From Pseudogemmobacter bohemicus (GTDB lineage: Bacteria > Pseudomonadota > Alphaproteobacteria > Rhodobacterales > Rhodobacteraceae): a stretch of 64,000 nucleotides of DNA. This document shows positions 16,490 to 25,328 of the stretch, one piece after another. Positions within the stretch are counted from its first letter, which is position 1, and each line of letters begins with the position of its first letter. The notes below the pieces were generated by a model, which ran no database searches, was not told the DNA's origin, and was given only the letters and a program-made list of their open reading frames with translations. Both the position numbers and the translations under genes were made by a program. The DNA lies in NCBI RefSeq assembly GCF_003290025.1, contig NZ_QNHG01000005.1, positions 241,823 to 305,822 on the forward strand, in the 5' to 3' direction.

Positions 16490-18967
16490 ATGAACATACA
16501 AACCCTTCATCACGCCACGGCGGATCTCGGCAAGATCGTGATCGACGTCGAAGGCATGACCTGCGCATCCTGTGTCGGGCGCGTTGAGCGCGCACTTCAG
16601 GCGGTCCCCGGGGTCAAAACTGCAGCCGTCAACCTCGCGACGGAACGGGCAGAAGTCATCGGATCAGACGTGGACCGGTCGGCTCTGGTCAAGGCAATCG
16701 AGGACGCAGGCTATGATGTGCCAACGCGCCCCGTCGATCTCATCATCGAGGGGATGACCTGCGCCTCCTGTGTGGCACGGGTGGAGCGGGCCTTGAAGAC
16801 GGTACCCGGTGTGACCGCAGCCAATGTCAATCTGGCCACGGAACGCGCCACGGTCACCGGAACGGCGGCCCTTGCCTCCCTGATCGGCGCAATCGCGGAT
16901 GCGGGTTACGAGGCACGGGCAGCGACCGAAACCGCCATCATGTCAGAAGAGTCCGCCGCGAAGAAAACAGCCGAGGAAGCCGCATTGCGGCGCGATGTGC
17001 TTTTTGCTGCGGCTCTGACTCTGCCAGTGTTTGTCCTCGAGATGGGATCGCATCTGTTCATGTGGGTCCACATGGCGGTGATGAACAGCATTGGCATGCA
17101 GAACAGCTGGTACATACAGTTCGCCTTGACGACCGTGGTCCTCCTTGGTCCTGGCCTCAGGTTTTACCGCAAGGGGTTTCCGGCCCTGGCGCGTCTGGCG
17201 CCTGACATGAACAGCCTGGTCGCGGTCGGAACGTTGGCTGCCTTCGGCTATTCCCTGGTGGCAACCTTTGCCCCCGGAATCCTGCCCCCAGGCACCCAGA
17301 ATGTCTACTACGAGGCGGCGGCAGTCATCGTCACATTGATCCTCCTTGGTCGTCTGCTTGAAGCTCGCGCAAAAGGCCGGACCTCAGAGGCGATCAAGCG
17401 GCTGGTCGGACTTCAGGCCAAGACTGCTCGTGTCCTTCGCAATGGCGGCCTGGTCGAAGTGCCAGTCGCCGAAGTCCGCCCGGGCGATGTCGTCGAGGTC
17501 CGCCCTGGCGAGCGGGTGCCGGTCGACGGCGAGGTCACGACGGGCGCAAGCTGGATCGACGAAAGCATGATCTCTGGCGAGCCCGTGCCGGTCGAGAAGG
17601 CACTGGGGAGCACCGTGACCGGCGGCACAGTAAACCAGACCGGCGCGTTCAGTTTCCGGGCGACGGCGGTGGGCGAGGCCACGATGCTGGCTCAGATCAT
17701 CCGCATGGTCGAAGCCGCGCAAGGCGGTAAGCTGCCGATCCAGGCGCTGGTCGACCGCGTGACGATGTGGTTCGTTCCCGTGGTTATGGCGCTTGCCGTG
17801 CTGACCTTCGCCGTCTGGCTGATCTTCGGGCCTGATCCGGCCCTGACCTTTGGCCTGGTCAACGCCGTCGCCGTCCTCATCATTGCCTGCCCCTGCGCCA
17901 TGGGTCTGGCCACGCCAACGTCGATCATGGTCGGCACCGGGCGTGGTGCCGAGATGGGCGTGCTCTTCCGCAAGGGTGAGGCCCTCCAAGCCTTGCAGAG
18001 CGTCAAGGTAGTCGCGTTCGACAAGACCGGTACCCTGACCGAGGGCAAACCGCGCCTGACCGACATGGCGCTGGCACCGGGCTTCGACCGCGCCGCAGTG
18101 CTGGCCGTGGTGGCGGCTGTCGAAGCGAAGTCCGAGCATCCGATCGCCCGCGCCATCGTCGCGGCGGCCGAAGCCGAGGGCCTGATCCTTCCTGAGATCA
18201 CTGCTTTCGACTCCGTCACCGGTTTCGGTGTCACGGCGGCGGCGGGCGGACAGCGGGTCGACGTCGGCGCCGACCGCTACATGGTCAAGCTCGGCCTTGA
18301 TGTCTCCGCCTTCGGCGACACCGCGACCCGGCTCGGCGACGAGGGCAAGTCACCGCTCTATGCCGCCATCGACGGCAAGCTTGCTGCAATCATCGCCGTT
18401 GCGGACCCGATCAAGGAAACCACGCCGCAGGCGATCCAGGCATTGCACCTGCTGGGGCTGAAGGTTGCCATGATCACTGGCGACAATAGCCGCACGGCGA
18501 ACGCCATCGCCCGCCAGCTTGGCATCGACGAAGTTGTGGCCGAGGTGCTGCCCGACGGCAAGGTCGCTGCGGTGAAACGTCTGAAGGCACTGGGCGCGCT
18601 GGCCTATGTCGGCGACGGGATCAACGACGCGCCCGCCCTGGCCGAAGCGGATGTGGGCCTTGCCGTCGGCACCGGCACCGACATTGCCATCGAAGCGGCG
18701 GACGTCGTACTGATGTCGGGTAGGCTGACTGCCGTCTCGGATGCCATTGCGCTTTCCAAGGCCACGATGCGAAACATCCGCCAGAACCTGTTCTGGGCCT
18801 TCATCTACAATGCCCTGCTGATCCCGGTTGCCGCAGGCGCGCTCTGGCCCGCCTTCGGTATCCTGCTGTCGCCGATCATTGCCGCCGCCGCGATGGCGCT
18901 ATCGTCGGTCTTCGTCCTTGGCAATGCGCTGCGACTGCGGCGCTTTGCACCTTCAATCGCCGCGTAA
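16490..18967 (+). CDS. copA: Cu(+)-exporting P1B-type ATPase
   Basis: An 825-residue copper exporter with two N-terminal HMA domains (CASC at 25-28 and 91-94). Eight predicted membrane helices, the actuator loop (SGEP), CPC (467-469, [12 protein letters not shown]), DKTGT (Asp511) and GDGINDAP are all intact. This is the classic CopA of Gram-negative copper regulons: it moves Cu(I) to the periplasm, where the multicopper oxidase and metal-binding proteins take over. The ATG at 16490 has GGAG upstream. The frame is open further upstream, but that part contains the promoter. Confidence 0.97.
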   Translation: MNIQTLHHATADLGKIVIDVEGMTCASCVGRVERALQAVPGVKTAAVNLATERAEVIGSDVDRSALVKAIEDAGYDVPTRPVDLIIEGMTCASCVARVERALKTVPGVTAANVNLATERATVTGTAALASLIGAIADAGYEARAATETAIMSEESAAKKTAEEAALRRDVLFAAALTLPVFVLEMGSHLFMWVHMAVMNSIGMQNSWYIQFALTTVVLLGPGLRFYRKGFPALARLAPDMNSLVAVGTLAAFGYSLVATFAPGILPPGTQNVYYEAAAVIVTLILLGRLLEARAKGRTSEAIKRLVGLQAKTARVLRNGGLVEVPVAEVRPGDVVEVRPGERVPVDGEVTTGASWIDESMISGEPVPVEKALGSTVTGGTVNQTGAFSFRATAVGEATMLAQIIRMVEAAQGGKLPIQALVDRVTMWFVPVVMALAVLTFAVWLIFGPDPALTFGLVNAVAVLIIACPCAMGLATPTSIMVGTGRGAEMGVLFRKGEALQALQSVKVVAFDKTGTLTEGKPRLTDMALAPGFDRAAVLAVVAAVEAKSEHPIARAIVAAAEAEGLILPEITAFDSVTGFGVTAAAGGQRVDVGADRYMVKLGLDVSAFGDTATRLGDEGKSPLYAAIDGKLAAIIAVADPIKETTPQAIQALHLLGLKVAMITGDNSRTANAIARQLGIDEVVAEVLPDGKVAAVKRLKALGALAYVGDGINDAPALAEADVGLAVGTGTDIAIEAADVVLMSGRLTAVSDAIALSKATMRNIRQNLFWAFIYNALLIPVAAGALWPAFGILLSPIIAAAAMALSSVFVLGNALRLRRFAPSIAA

Positions 18968-18979
18968 GGAGGCCCCGAG

Positions 18980-19450
18980 ATGAACATCGGTGAAGCTTCA
19001 AAATCTTCGGGCGTTTCCGCCAAGATGATTCGCTACTATGAGTCGATCGGGCTCATCCCGGCAGCAGGAAGGACGGTTGCAGGATATCGCGTCTACTCGA
19101 TGACCGATGTTCAGCTACTGCGCTTCATCCGAAGGGCGCGGGACTTGGGTTTTTCCGTCGAGAAGATCGAGGAGTTACTGGCGCTCTGGCAGGATCGTTC
19201 GCGGCAGAGTGCCGACGTGAAACAGATTGCGCTTGAGCAGATCGCCGGTCTTGAAGTTCGAATTCGTGAAATGCAGGCAATGATGGACACGCTTCGTCAT
19301 CTGGCAGATGCGTGCTGCGGCGATCACCGCCCGGACTGTCCGATCCTTGCCGACCTCGTGAATGGCCCCGATCATGGCAGCGGAGCGCGCGAGGAAGATC
19401 AACAATCCGCGCCCCGCTCCGGCAAGGCTGCCGGACTTCAAGCGCATTGA
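18980..19450 (+). CDS. cueR: CueR-like copper-responsive MerR regulator
   Basis: A 156-residue MerR-family activator. The N-terminal winged HTH (MNIGEASKSSGVSAKMIRYY) is followed by the dimerisation helix. The metal loop ACCGDHRPDCPIL places Cys112 and Cys120 seven residues apart, exactly the CueR spacing for Cu(I)/Ag(I)/Au(I). An extra Cys113 and a long charged tail after residue 130 are less usual. AAGGAGG precedes the ATG, and the gene starts 12 bp after copA, so regulator and exporter share a transcript. Its likely targets are the two dyad promoters at 16356-16455. Confidence 0.92.
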   Translation: MNIGEASKSSGVSAKMIRYYESIGLIPAAGRTVAGYRVYSMTDVQLLRFIRRARDLGFSVEKIEELLALWQDRSRQSADVKQIALEQIAGLEVRIREMQAMMDTLRHLADACCGDHRPDCPILADLVNGPDHGSGAREEDQQSAPRSGKAAGLQAH

Positions 19451-19479
19451 CATTCTGCGGCGTGCGCATGATCGTGATT

Positions 19480-19680
19480 TTGTTTGGTGTTCATGGGATG
19501 CAGAATCCCCGAACTCAATCGGGAATGAGGAAGGGCGGACCCAGTTGCGGCGCCCGATACCTCAGCCGCCCCCGCGACTGTATGCGGTAGTGGCCCTTCG
19601 ATATGCCACTGGGCAACTGCCCGGGAAGGCGAAGGGTTGCAGTGACCGTGAGCCAGGAGACCGGCCAGACAGGAGACTTA
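19480..19680 (+). promoter_or_regulatory. Cobalamin riboswitch
   Basis: The leader of cbtB contains the ordered cobalamin-element landmarks: an early GGTG..CATGGGA region near 19486-19499, GCCACTGGGC (about 19606) with CCGGGAAGGC (about 19621) and the B12 box AGCCAGGAGACCGGCC at 19651-19666. Binding of adenosylcobalamin is expected to reduce expression of the cobalt transporter that follows. Borders are approximate. Confidence 0.92.
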
Positions 19681-19718
19681 ACCCCAATCCCGTCGGGTGT
19701 GACGGGCGGAGAAACATC

Positions 19719-19895
19719 ATGTCTGCCACCACTCTTTCCACCGCGTCCGTACAGCACGCAGGTCTGGTTCGGCCCATCCTGACCAGTGCTGTCCTTGGTG
19801 CGTTTCTCATCTTTGCGGCAGGTTTCGCCTCTTCAGATGCGCTGCATGCCGCAACACATGATACCCGCCACGCCACCGGCTTTCCCTGCCACTGA
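19719..19895 (+). CDS. cbtB: Cobalt transporter small subunit CbtB
   Basis: A 58-residue protein with one membrane helix (PILTSAVLGAFLIFAAGFA) and the C-terminal metal motif HAATHDTRHATGFPCH, the His-rich hallmark of CbtB. It is preceded by a cobalamin riboswitch and GGCGGAGAAA. CbtA and CbtB were described as B12-controlled cobalt uptake components in alphaproteobacteria. Confidence 0.93.
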   Translation: MSATTLSTASVQHAGLVRPILTSAVLGAFLIFAAGFASSDALHAATHDTRHATGFPCH

Positions 19896-19913
19896 CAGAT
19901 CGAGTTCGCTGAC

Positions 19914-20669
19914 ATGACGAAGTCCCTGCTGTCCGGCGGGGTGATTGCTGGTGCCGTTACGGGCCTAGCGGTTGCCCTCTTGCAGTTTTTTCTGATCCAG
20001 CCACTTATCGTCGAAGCCGAGCGATACGAGACCGGCGAACTTGTCCTGATGGGGGTGGCGCAAGACGACCCCTCAGGATCGAGTGGCGATACGGTCCTGT
20101 CTGCGCACGATGCCCACGACGCGGATGATGAGTTTTCTGTCGTCGTGCGAAGCGGCTTGACGGTCCTGACTTTGGTTTTGACCTGGTCAGGCTTTGGCCT
20201 TGTTGCGGGAGCTTCTCTTGCGACACACCGTGCCCTGTGGGGTCCAAACAGCATCTCTGTGCCCGCGCTCGCTCTTTCCGGCTTCGCTACTTTCGCCCTG
20301 TCACCCAGCTTGGGACTGCCACCGGAGTTGCCAGGCATGCAGGCCGCTGAACTGTCGGACAGGCAAATGTGGTGGGTCATGACGGCGGCGGCGACGGTGG
20401 CGGGGCTTTTCCTCGCCAGTGGGGTGAAGTCCTGGCTCGGGCGTCTCGCAGGGCTTGCCCTGATGGTGGCCCCCCACCTTCTTGGGGCACCGCAGCCACC
20501 TGCGTCCGTCCCGGTCATTCCTCCGGATCTGGCCGCGCTCTACAGTGCGCGGGCACTCGGTCTGAGCCTGATCGGCTGGCTTGCTCTCGCTTCCCTTCTC
20601 TTCCGCTTGATGCCGGAAGACGGGCGGGAGCAACCTACTGCGGTCGCGGAAGCTGTCGACACCCGTTGA
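19914..20669 (+). CDS. cbtA: Cobalt transporter subunit CbtA
   Basis: A 251-residue membrane protein with about six helices. The opening SLLSGGVIAGAVTGLAVALL and the segment FALSPSLGLPPELPG are typical of CbtA. Acidic and His residues between helices 1 and 2 (HDAHDADDE) could face the periplasm and attract metal. It follows cbtB by 18 bp. No domain is missing. Confidence 0.92.
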   Translation: MTKSLLSGGVIAGAVTGLAVALLQFFLIQPLIVEAERYETGELVLMGVAQDDPSGSSGDTVLSAHDAHDADDEFSVVVRSGLTVLTLVLTWSGFGLVAGASLATHRALWGPNSISVPALALSGFATFALSPSLGLPPELPGMQAAELSDRQMWWVMTAAATVAGLFLASGVKSWLGRLAGLALMVAPHLLGAPQPPASVPVIPPDLAALYSARALGLSLIGWLALASLLFRLMPEDGREQPTAVAEAVDTR

Positions 20670-20721
20670 GTACAGCCGAGACGCGCGATCACAGACTTGT
20701 GTCAGGTGAACTCTGCGTCGG

Positions 20722-20735
20722 TTGACTTGCATCAA
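20722..20735. promoter_or_regulatory. FNR/FnrL-type box
   Basis: TTGACTTGCATCAA fits TTGAT-N4-ATCAA at nine of ten conserved positions. It lies 58 bp upstream of the open frame at 20793, where an FNR activator would normally bind. That gene is now a chimera with a transposase remnant, so the box may be all that is left of an oxygen-controlled promoter. Confidence 0.5.
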
Positions 20736-20792
20736 GGCGGTTGGTGGCTCCCAGCGTAGAACCTTCAACAGTTCAGACGCCAGGGATGCGTA

Positions 20793-21188
20793 ATGCGGCG
20801 CACCATTCATGCTAAAGAAGTGAGCGGAGGCCGCAGACAGCGCCAATATAGTCTGCGGTTGATCTGCTGGATTGCAGTCGTCTTTCTGAGTCTTTTCGGA
20901 CAGTTCTCTATGGCTGCGGCGCGCGACCATTCGTCGGGGTGCAGCAGCATGGTGTCGCTAGCCTCCACAGCTGCTGAAGCGAGTGTCAACATTCCTGTTG
21001 AAAGGCGGATGGTCAAGAAGCAGCAGATGCGCTGGATTGAACGCGGGGCAAACCTGCTCCTTCAAGTTCGCGTCGCCCTTGCCAACGACGATCTTTCGGA
21101 ACATCTCGCTTGCCAGCCACCCCTTCAACGAAGGCAGACCATCATTTCGCCATTTGTGCCGCTACCGCTCTTTCAGCGTGCCGCATGA
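20793..21188 (+). pseudogene. Chimeric open frame: small exported protein fused to a transposase tail
   Basis: The first ~64 residues have a signal-like helix (LICWIAVVFLSLFGQFSMAA) and DHSSGCSSM. From about residue 65 the sequence becomes VERRMVKKQQMRWIERGANL followed by LLQVRVALANDDL, which is the C-terminal pattern of ISKra4/ISL3-like transposases. The frame ends PLFQRAA as such transposases do. The most likely history is insertion of an element and later loss of all but its end, cutting the 3' part of a small exported-protein gene. Whether the chimera is made is unknown. Confidence 0.6.
20985..21188 (+). mobile_element. Transposase C-terminal remnant
   Basis: About 67 codons resembling the end of an IS transposase (KKQQMRW...RGANLLLQVR...). 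No terminal inverted repeat or target duplication was found by eye, so the element is decayed and its exact family is uncertain. Confidence 0.55.
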
Positions 21189-21257
21189 CCTCAGGTCGTT
21201 GAACGGTCCCACGACCGACTGTTGATTTTGTTGAATTTCGTATCTCGAAACTAATAG

Positions 21258-21858
21258 CTACGCGACACGCACAGGCAGCGTTACAACCAGAGCCGCAATC
21301 AGCTCCAAGGCACCCGTCGCACCTCCAAACCCTCCCAATCCACGTGTCAGCGCAACGCCCAGCGTCAGCCCCAACAGAAACTCAGAAATTCCCGCCAGCG
21401 AGACAAACGTCAACCGACGACCCAGTTCCACCTTGGTCGCCAGCAGGTCCGAGACCGCCGCAAGGGCAACCGGGGTGACCGCGGCTGCGAAGAGCCCGCT
21501 CAACACCCGTTCCACATGGGCTGCGTTCAACATTTCGAACACTGCGAAGGCCACTGTAGCCGCGGCAAAGCCCACAAGCCCGATCAGCAGGACAGCCGCC
21601 GCACCTACTGATCCGACAGCCGCACCCAGAACGGTGCACAAAGAAACAAGGCGAAGATTTGAAGCGCCGTCAACAGCCCGGTAGCGCGCGACACCTGCTC
21701 CGCCTTGCTGGCCGCGCACAGCAGGCATTCGATCAGGTCGGGCAGCTGCGGCAGCAATATCCCGAAACCGACGGAAATGGTGAACAAGTCAGCATCAGGG
21801 CTGCAAGCATAGATGCCCGAGGTCAGGCTTTGACAAGATCACGAGGGGTGTCTGTCAT
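21258..21858 (-). pseudogene. Broken MFS transporter gene
   Basis: From the ATG at 21858 the reading gives MTDTPRDLVKA and then a stop. Shifting frame gives FTISVGFGILLPQLPDLIE and LLTALQIFALFLCAPFWVRL, and a further shift gives VLLIGLVGFAAATVAFAVFE. In order these are the first three helices and the loop-2 motif of an MFS (TetA-like) exporter. The chain ends near residue 190, half of a normal MFS protein. At least two frameshifts and a 3' truncation make it a pseudogene. It starts 11 bp after the DUF302 gene. Confidence 0.75.
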
Positions 21859-21868
21859 GCGGCGCGGC

Positions 21869-22255
21869 TCAGATCGCTGCAACTGTGCCAGTCAGCATAT
21901 CACGCACCCGCCCGGCCACCTTGTTAAGCGCCGGATTATCGATGGCCTGCATCGACGCCACCGGATCAATCGCACTTACCTCGACTCCGCCTTCGATCTC
22001 GCGAAGTATAACGTTGCAGGGCAACATCGCACCGACGCGCGGTTCCATCCCTATGGCTTCCAGTGCCATCTTCGGATTGCAGGCCCCTAGAATCCGGTAG
22101 GCTGGCATATCCACGTCCAGCTTCTTCTTCATCGTTGCCTTGACGTCGATCTCTGTCAGCACGCCAAAGCCGTTCTCCGCAAGCGCGGCACGGGTTCGGG
22201 CGTCGACCGCGTCAAAATCCGCGCCGGTGATCAGGCGGTTGATCGTATAGTTCAT
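21869..22255 (-). CDS. DUF302 family protein
   Basis: A 128-residue cytosolic protein. The family pattern is visible: an N-terminal strand (NYTINRLIT), GFGVLTEIDVKATMKKKLDV and YRILGACNPKMALEAIGMEP, where the Cys-Asn-Pro step is conserved. MLPCNVILRE and DPVASM follow. DUF302 proteins form dimers and often sit beside metal or sulfur genes; no biochemical role is established that I know. GAAAGGAAACACG is the ribosome site. Confidence 0.9.
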   Translation of the reverse strand: MNYTINRLITGADFDAVDARTRAALAENGFGVLTEIDVKATMKKKLDVDMPAYRILGACNPKMALEAIGMEPRVGAMLPCNVILREIEGGVEVSAIDPVASMQAIDNPALNKVAGRVRDMLTGTVAAI

Positions 22256-22270
22256 CGTGTTTCCTTTCGA

Positions 22271-22390
22271 CTATTTGCGCAAATATTTGACCAGCGCCGC
22301 AATCGCGAGGCCGACCAGCACAAGGGTGACCATCATCCAGAGCCAGCCGAAGCCCATTCCAAATCCCATACCGTAGCCGTTCATTTTCAT
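22271..22390 (-). CDS. 39-residue membrane peptide
   Basis: Read on the minus strand, the frame gives MKMNGYGMGFGMGFGWLWMM followed by one hydrophobic helix (VTLVLVGLAIAALV) and KYLRK. CAGGAGGCC sits in front of the ATG, a strong ribosome site. It lies 15 bp before the DUF302 gene in the same direction. It resembles the small Gly/Met/Trp-rich membrane peptides (SHOCT-like genes without the SHOCT part) seen near copper genes. Confidence 0.65.
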   Translation of the reverse strand: MKMNGYGMGFGMGFGWLWMMVTLVLVGLAIAALVKYLRK

Positions 22391-22412
22391 GGCCTCCTGA
22401 TCTGTGTTGGGA

Positions 22413-22454
22413 TTTCTCCCGCCAACCGGAGCTTTGCCCAGTTAGCGGGAGAAA
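22413..22454. repeat. Strong hairpin after EF-hand gene
   Basis: TTTCTCCCGC (22413-22422) is exactly complementary to GCGGGAGAAA (22445-22454), with 22 bases between. It lies between the EF-hand gene and the 39-residue peptide gene, both read leftwards. There is no proper T-run on the minus strand downstream, so it may be a partial terminator or an RNA-stabilising stem. Confidence 0.5.
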
Positions 22455-22463
22455 AAAGGCGCG

Positions 22464-22928
22464 TCAGTCGTTGTCCATCATCCCATGACCCATGCCCGGC
22501 ATGTTGCCCTGCTGCCCGCCCATGTGGCTTTGCATCATGTCTGCCATGGCGGACATTTCAGCCTCGGTCACCTGCGCGTCACCGTCGGCGTCGTGCATCT
22601 GGAAGGCTCGCACGGTCATCGGTCGGGTGTGAGCCGCGTGCATCACCGCGAATTCCTCCAGCGACAAAGTACCGTTGGCGTCGGTGTCATAGGTCTTGAG
22701 TTCAGCCTGAATCCCGGCTGTCATTTCCTCGGGGCTGAGCGTGCCGTCTTTGTTAGTATCGAACGTGGCCATGGCATAGCTCTGGCCGCCACCCATCATA
22801 CCGCCATGCTGGCCCATCATCATGCCATCATGTTGCATCTGACCCTGCTGGGCGACGACCGGTACGGCGACAGCGGCCACGCCAAGGGCTGCAACGGCTG
22901 CGAGGGCGAATTTTGTTGAACGTTTCAT
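22464..22928 (-). CDS. Exported EF-hand protein
   Basis: A 154-residue periplasmic protein with a signal peptide (LAAVAALGVAAVAVPVVAQ) and a Met/His-rich start (MQHDGMMMGQHGGMMGGG). It has three EF-hand loops: DTNKDGTLSPEE, DTDANGTLSLEE and DADGDAQVTEAE. The tail is Met/Gly/His rich (MQSHMGGQQGNMPGMGHGMM). It could therefore bind both calcium and copper. It is transcribed away from a two-component system, suggesting control by that system. Confidence 0.9.
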   Translation of the reverse strand: MKRSTKFALAAVAALGVAAVAVPVVAQQGQMQHDGMMMGQHGGMMGGGQSYAMATFDTNKDGTLSPEEMTAGIQAELKTYDTDANGTLSLEEFAVMHAAHTRPMTVRAFQMHDADGDAQVTEAEMSAMADMMQSHMGGQQGNMPGMGHGMMDND

Positions 22929-23019
22929 TCTGTCTCTCCTGGATCAGATTGCGATGAATCCAATCTGGGGGCGAGGTGTCCCACAGGTTTGTCAGGGCGA
23001 CGCCTGTTTTGTATCAAAC

Positions 23020-23055
23020 TGTCGCAAGCCAAGGTCCTGAGAGAGGTTTGCGACA
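23020..23055. promoter_or_regulatory. Inverted repeat, candidate operator of the two-component system
   Basis: TGTCGCAA (23020-23027) and TTGCGACA (23048-23055) are exact complements 20 bp apart, about two helical turns. They lie in the 184-bp divergent region between the EF-hand gene and the response regulator. OmpR-type regulators usually bind direct repeats, so another regulator is also possible. Confidence 0.4.
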
Positions 23056-23112
23056 ATCTTCTGTCCGCAGACCCACGGGGTTCAGCTAGGGTCGACAGCA
23101 GGAGACAAGAAG

Positions 23113-23850
23113 ATGACCCAGCCGTCGCATATCCTGCCCCCCCATATCCTGATCGTTGATGACCACCGCGAGATCCGCGATGCGCTGGTGAAGTATCTGG
23201 AAAAGAACGGCCTGCGCGCAACTTCTGCCGCCAATGCCGTCGCAATGGATGCCGCAATGAAGGTGGGTCAATTCGACCTGATCGTGCTGGATGTGATGAT
23301 GCCTGGCGAAGATGGCCTGTCGGTTTGCCGACGTTTGCGCGCTCAGGGGGACATTCCGATCTTGATGCTGACAGCCCTGGGTGACGAAACTGACCGTATC
23401 GTGGGGTTGGAGGTCGGCGCGGACGACTACCTGCCCAAACCGTTCAATCCGCGTGAGTTGCTGGCCCGGATCAAGGCGATCCTCCGCCGATCCGACCGGG
23501 CGGAAGTTGTTGGTGGCAGCCTTGCTGGGCACAGATTGGCCTTCGACCGATGGGTGCTTGATACCGACCGCCGGACCCTGACCGACGACAATGGCATCGA
23601 GGTCTCTCTGACAACCGCGGAATTCCGTCTGCTGACGGTGTTTCTGGAACGGCCGCGCTTCGTGCTCAGTCGCGAACAACTGCTCGATCTCACATCGGGT
23701 CGCGCCGCACAGGTGTTCGATCGCACCATCGACAACCAGATCAGCCGCTTGCGCCGCAAGATCGAGGCCGATCCGGCCAAGCCTGCGCTGATCGCAACCG
23801 TCTGGGGTGGTGGCTACAGCCTTGCCGCAGACGTCAGTGCAATGCCATGA
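23113..23850 (+). CDS. OmpR-family response regulator
   Basis: A 245-residue regulator. The receiver domain shows the acidic pocket DD (16-17), phospho-acceptor Asp60 in LIVLDVMMPGEDG, TAL and the KPF Lys. The C-terminal winged helix has LTTAEFRLLTVFLERP and DRTIDNQISRLRRKIEADP. Close to the AdeR/CpxR/OmpR class by eye. It overlaps the kinase gene by 4 bp. The nearby EF-hand and metal genes suggest a metal or envelope signal (inference). Confidence 0.94.
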   Translation: MTQPSHILPPHILIVDDHREIRDALVKYLEKNGLRATSAANAVAMDAAMKVGQFDLIVLDVMMPGEDGLSVCRRLRAQGDIPILMLTALGDETDRIVGLEVGADDYLPKPFNPRELLARIKAILRRSDRAEVVGGSLAGHRLAFDRWVLDTDRRTLTDDNGIEVSLTTAEFRLLTVFLERPRFVLSREQLLDLTSGRAAQVFDRTIDNQISRLRRKIEADPAKPALIATVWGGGYSLAADVSAMP

Positions 23851-25250
23851 GTGCGCGCTTCCCGAAGCTTCGCAAGCTGTTCCCGCAATCTCTTGGCGGG
23901 CAGTTGCTGATCATATTGCTTTTGGCGCTGGCCATCACACAAGGGCTTGGCCTGTTGTTGCTGACAGACGAGCGGAACCGTGCCGTTCGTGCAGCCCTCG
24001 GGCTGGAGGCGGCAGGGCGCGCTGCAAATGTTGTCTTGCTTCTGGATGGCGCCCCCACTGATCTGCGCTCGTCGATACTCCGCGCGGCGGATTCTCCGCT
24101 TGTCCGGTTTGAAGTCGGGCCCGAGCCTGCAGCGTCCCACGACAGCGCAGAGGCGGACATGGTTCTGCGGCAGATCCGCCAGATTCTCGGAGAGCCGGAA
24201 CGGGAGGTTCGCGCCGATGTCCATGCGCTTCCCCTCGCGTCCATGCCTTTGCCAGACGGAGTGCCAGCCATCATGCGCCCCATGCATGAGGCGATGATGG
24301 CAGGGCGGACCGACCCCATTGAACTGACGCTGTCGATTCGACTTGCGGCGGGCGATTGGCTGAACGTGCGCACGATGTTTTACCGCCCTGCCCTGCAACT
24401 GACTCCACAGGCCCTTCTGCCAGTAGTGTTGATGGCGGTGGCGGTAGCTTTGGTGGCCTGGTGGACCGCGCGGCGCGTCGTCGGCCCGATGCGCGCTCTT
24501 GCAGTTGGCGCCGACCGCTTGGGCCGTGGGCTTGATGCCGATCCGTTGCCGATGACGGGGCCATCCGAGGTGCGCGAGACCACGCAGGCCTTCAACCGGA
24601 TGAAAGCCCGACTCACCCGCTTCGTGAATGAGCGCACGCACATGCTCGCCGCCTTGAGTCATGACTTGCGCTCGCCCCTGACCGCGATGCGGCTCAGGAT
24701 CGAAATGCTGGACGAAACCGAGGATAGTGTACGCCTGAAGGCACTGGTCGAGGAAATGCAGGCAATGGTCGAGGCGACCTTGGAATTCGCACGCGGGGTT
24801 GCACGGGCAGAACCCGCCGCTGAAGTCGATCTTGCCGTCCTGCTGACTGATCTGGTCAACGATGTAGGGCGAGATCAGGCCAATCTTGCCCCGTCGTCGC
24901 GTCTGCCCATCACCGTCCGCCCGCACGCCTTGAACCGCGCGCTAAGGAACCTGATCGATAATGCTGTCCGCTATGGCGGGGTGGCGATGGTAAAGTTGGA
25001 CCGAACGCCTGGATTGGCCGTCATCACCATCGCGGACAAGGGCCAGGGATTGCACGAAGACCAACTTGAAGCAGTCTTTGAGCCGTTCGTACGCTTGGAA
25101 GGGTCTCGCAGCCGAGATACCGGCGGCGTCGGCCTCGGCCTGGCAATCGCCCGCACCATCATTCAGGCGCACGGCGGGACAGTCTTGCTCCGCAATGTGG
25201 CGGCAGGTGGACTCGAAGCAGTTGTGACCTTGCCACTCGGTGATGCTTGA
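23847..25250 (+). CDS. EnvZ-like sensor histidine kinase
   Basis: A 467-residue membrane kinase. Helix 1 covers about 19-39. A periplasmic sensor of ~145 residues contains several Met/His (ALPLASMPLPDGVPAIMRPM). Helix 2 covers about 189-206 and is followed by HAMP. The dimerisation/phospho-acceptor motif is ALSHDLRSPLTAMR with His272, and the ATPase boxes are LIDNAVRYG, DKGQGL and GVGLGLAIA. The pair is cytoplasm-signalling; the periplasmic domain is short and of no named family. Confidence 0.94.
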   Translation: MSARFPKLRKLFPQSLGGQLLIILLLALAITQGLGLLLLTDERNRAVRAALGLEAAGRAANVVLLLDGAPTDLRSSILRAADSPLVRFEVGPEPAASHDSAEADMVLRQIRQILGEPEREVRADVHALPLASMPLPDGVPAIMRPMHEAMMAGRTDPIELTLSIRLAAGDWLNVRTMFYRPALQLTPQALLPVVLMAVAVALVAWWTARRVVGPMRALAVGADRLGRGLDADPLPMTGPSEVRETTQAFNRMKARLTRFVNERTHMLAALSHDLRSPLTAMRLRIEMLDETEDSVRLKALVEEMQAMVEATLEFARGVARAEPAAEVDLAVLLTDLVNDVGRDQANLAPSSRLPITVRPHALNRALRNLIDNAVRYGGVAMVKLDRTPGLAVITIADKGQGLHEDQLEAVFEPFVRLEGSRSRDTGGVGLGLAIARTIIQAHGGTVLLRNVAAGGLEAVVTLPLGDA

Positions 25251-25328
25251 TCTCACCTCACAAAAGCGCCCACCATTTTCGGCCCTCCGAAGCCGAGCCT
25301 CAGAAAAAGCTGTGGTCACATCTGGCCG

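Noticed and set aside
20793..20990. Intact signal-peptide protein gene
   Set aside because: The reading frame continues into transposase-like sequence with no own stop, so it is treated as a chimera rather than an intact gene.
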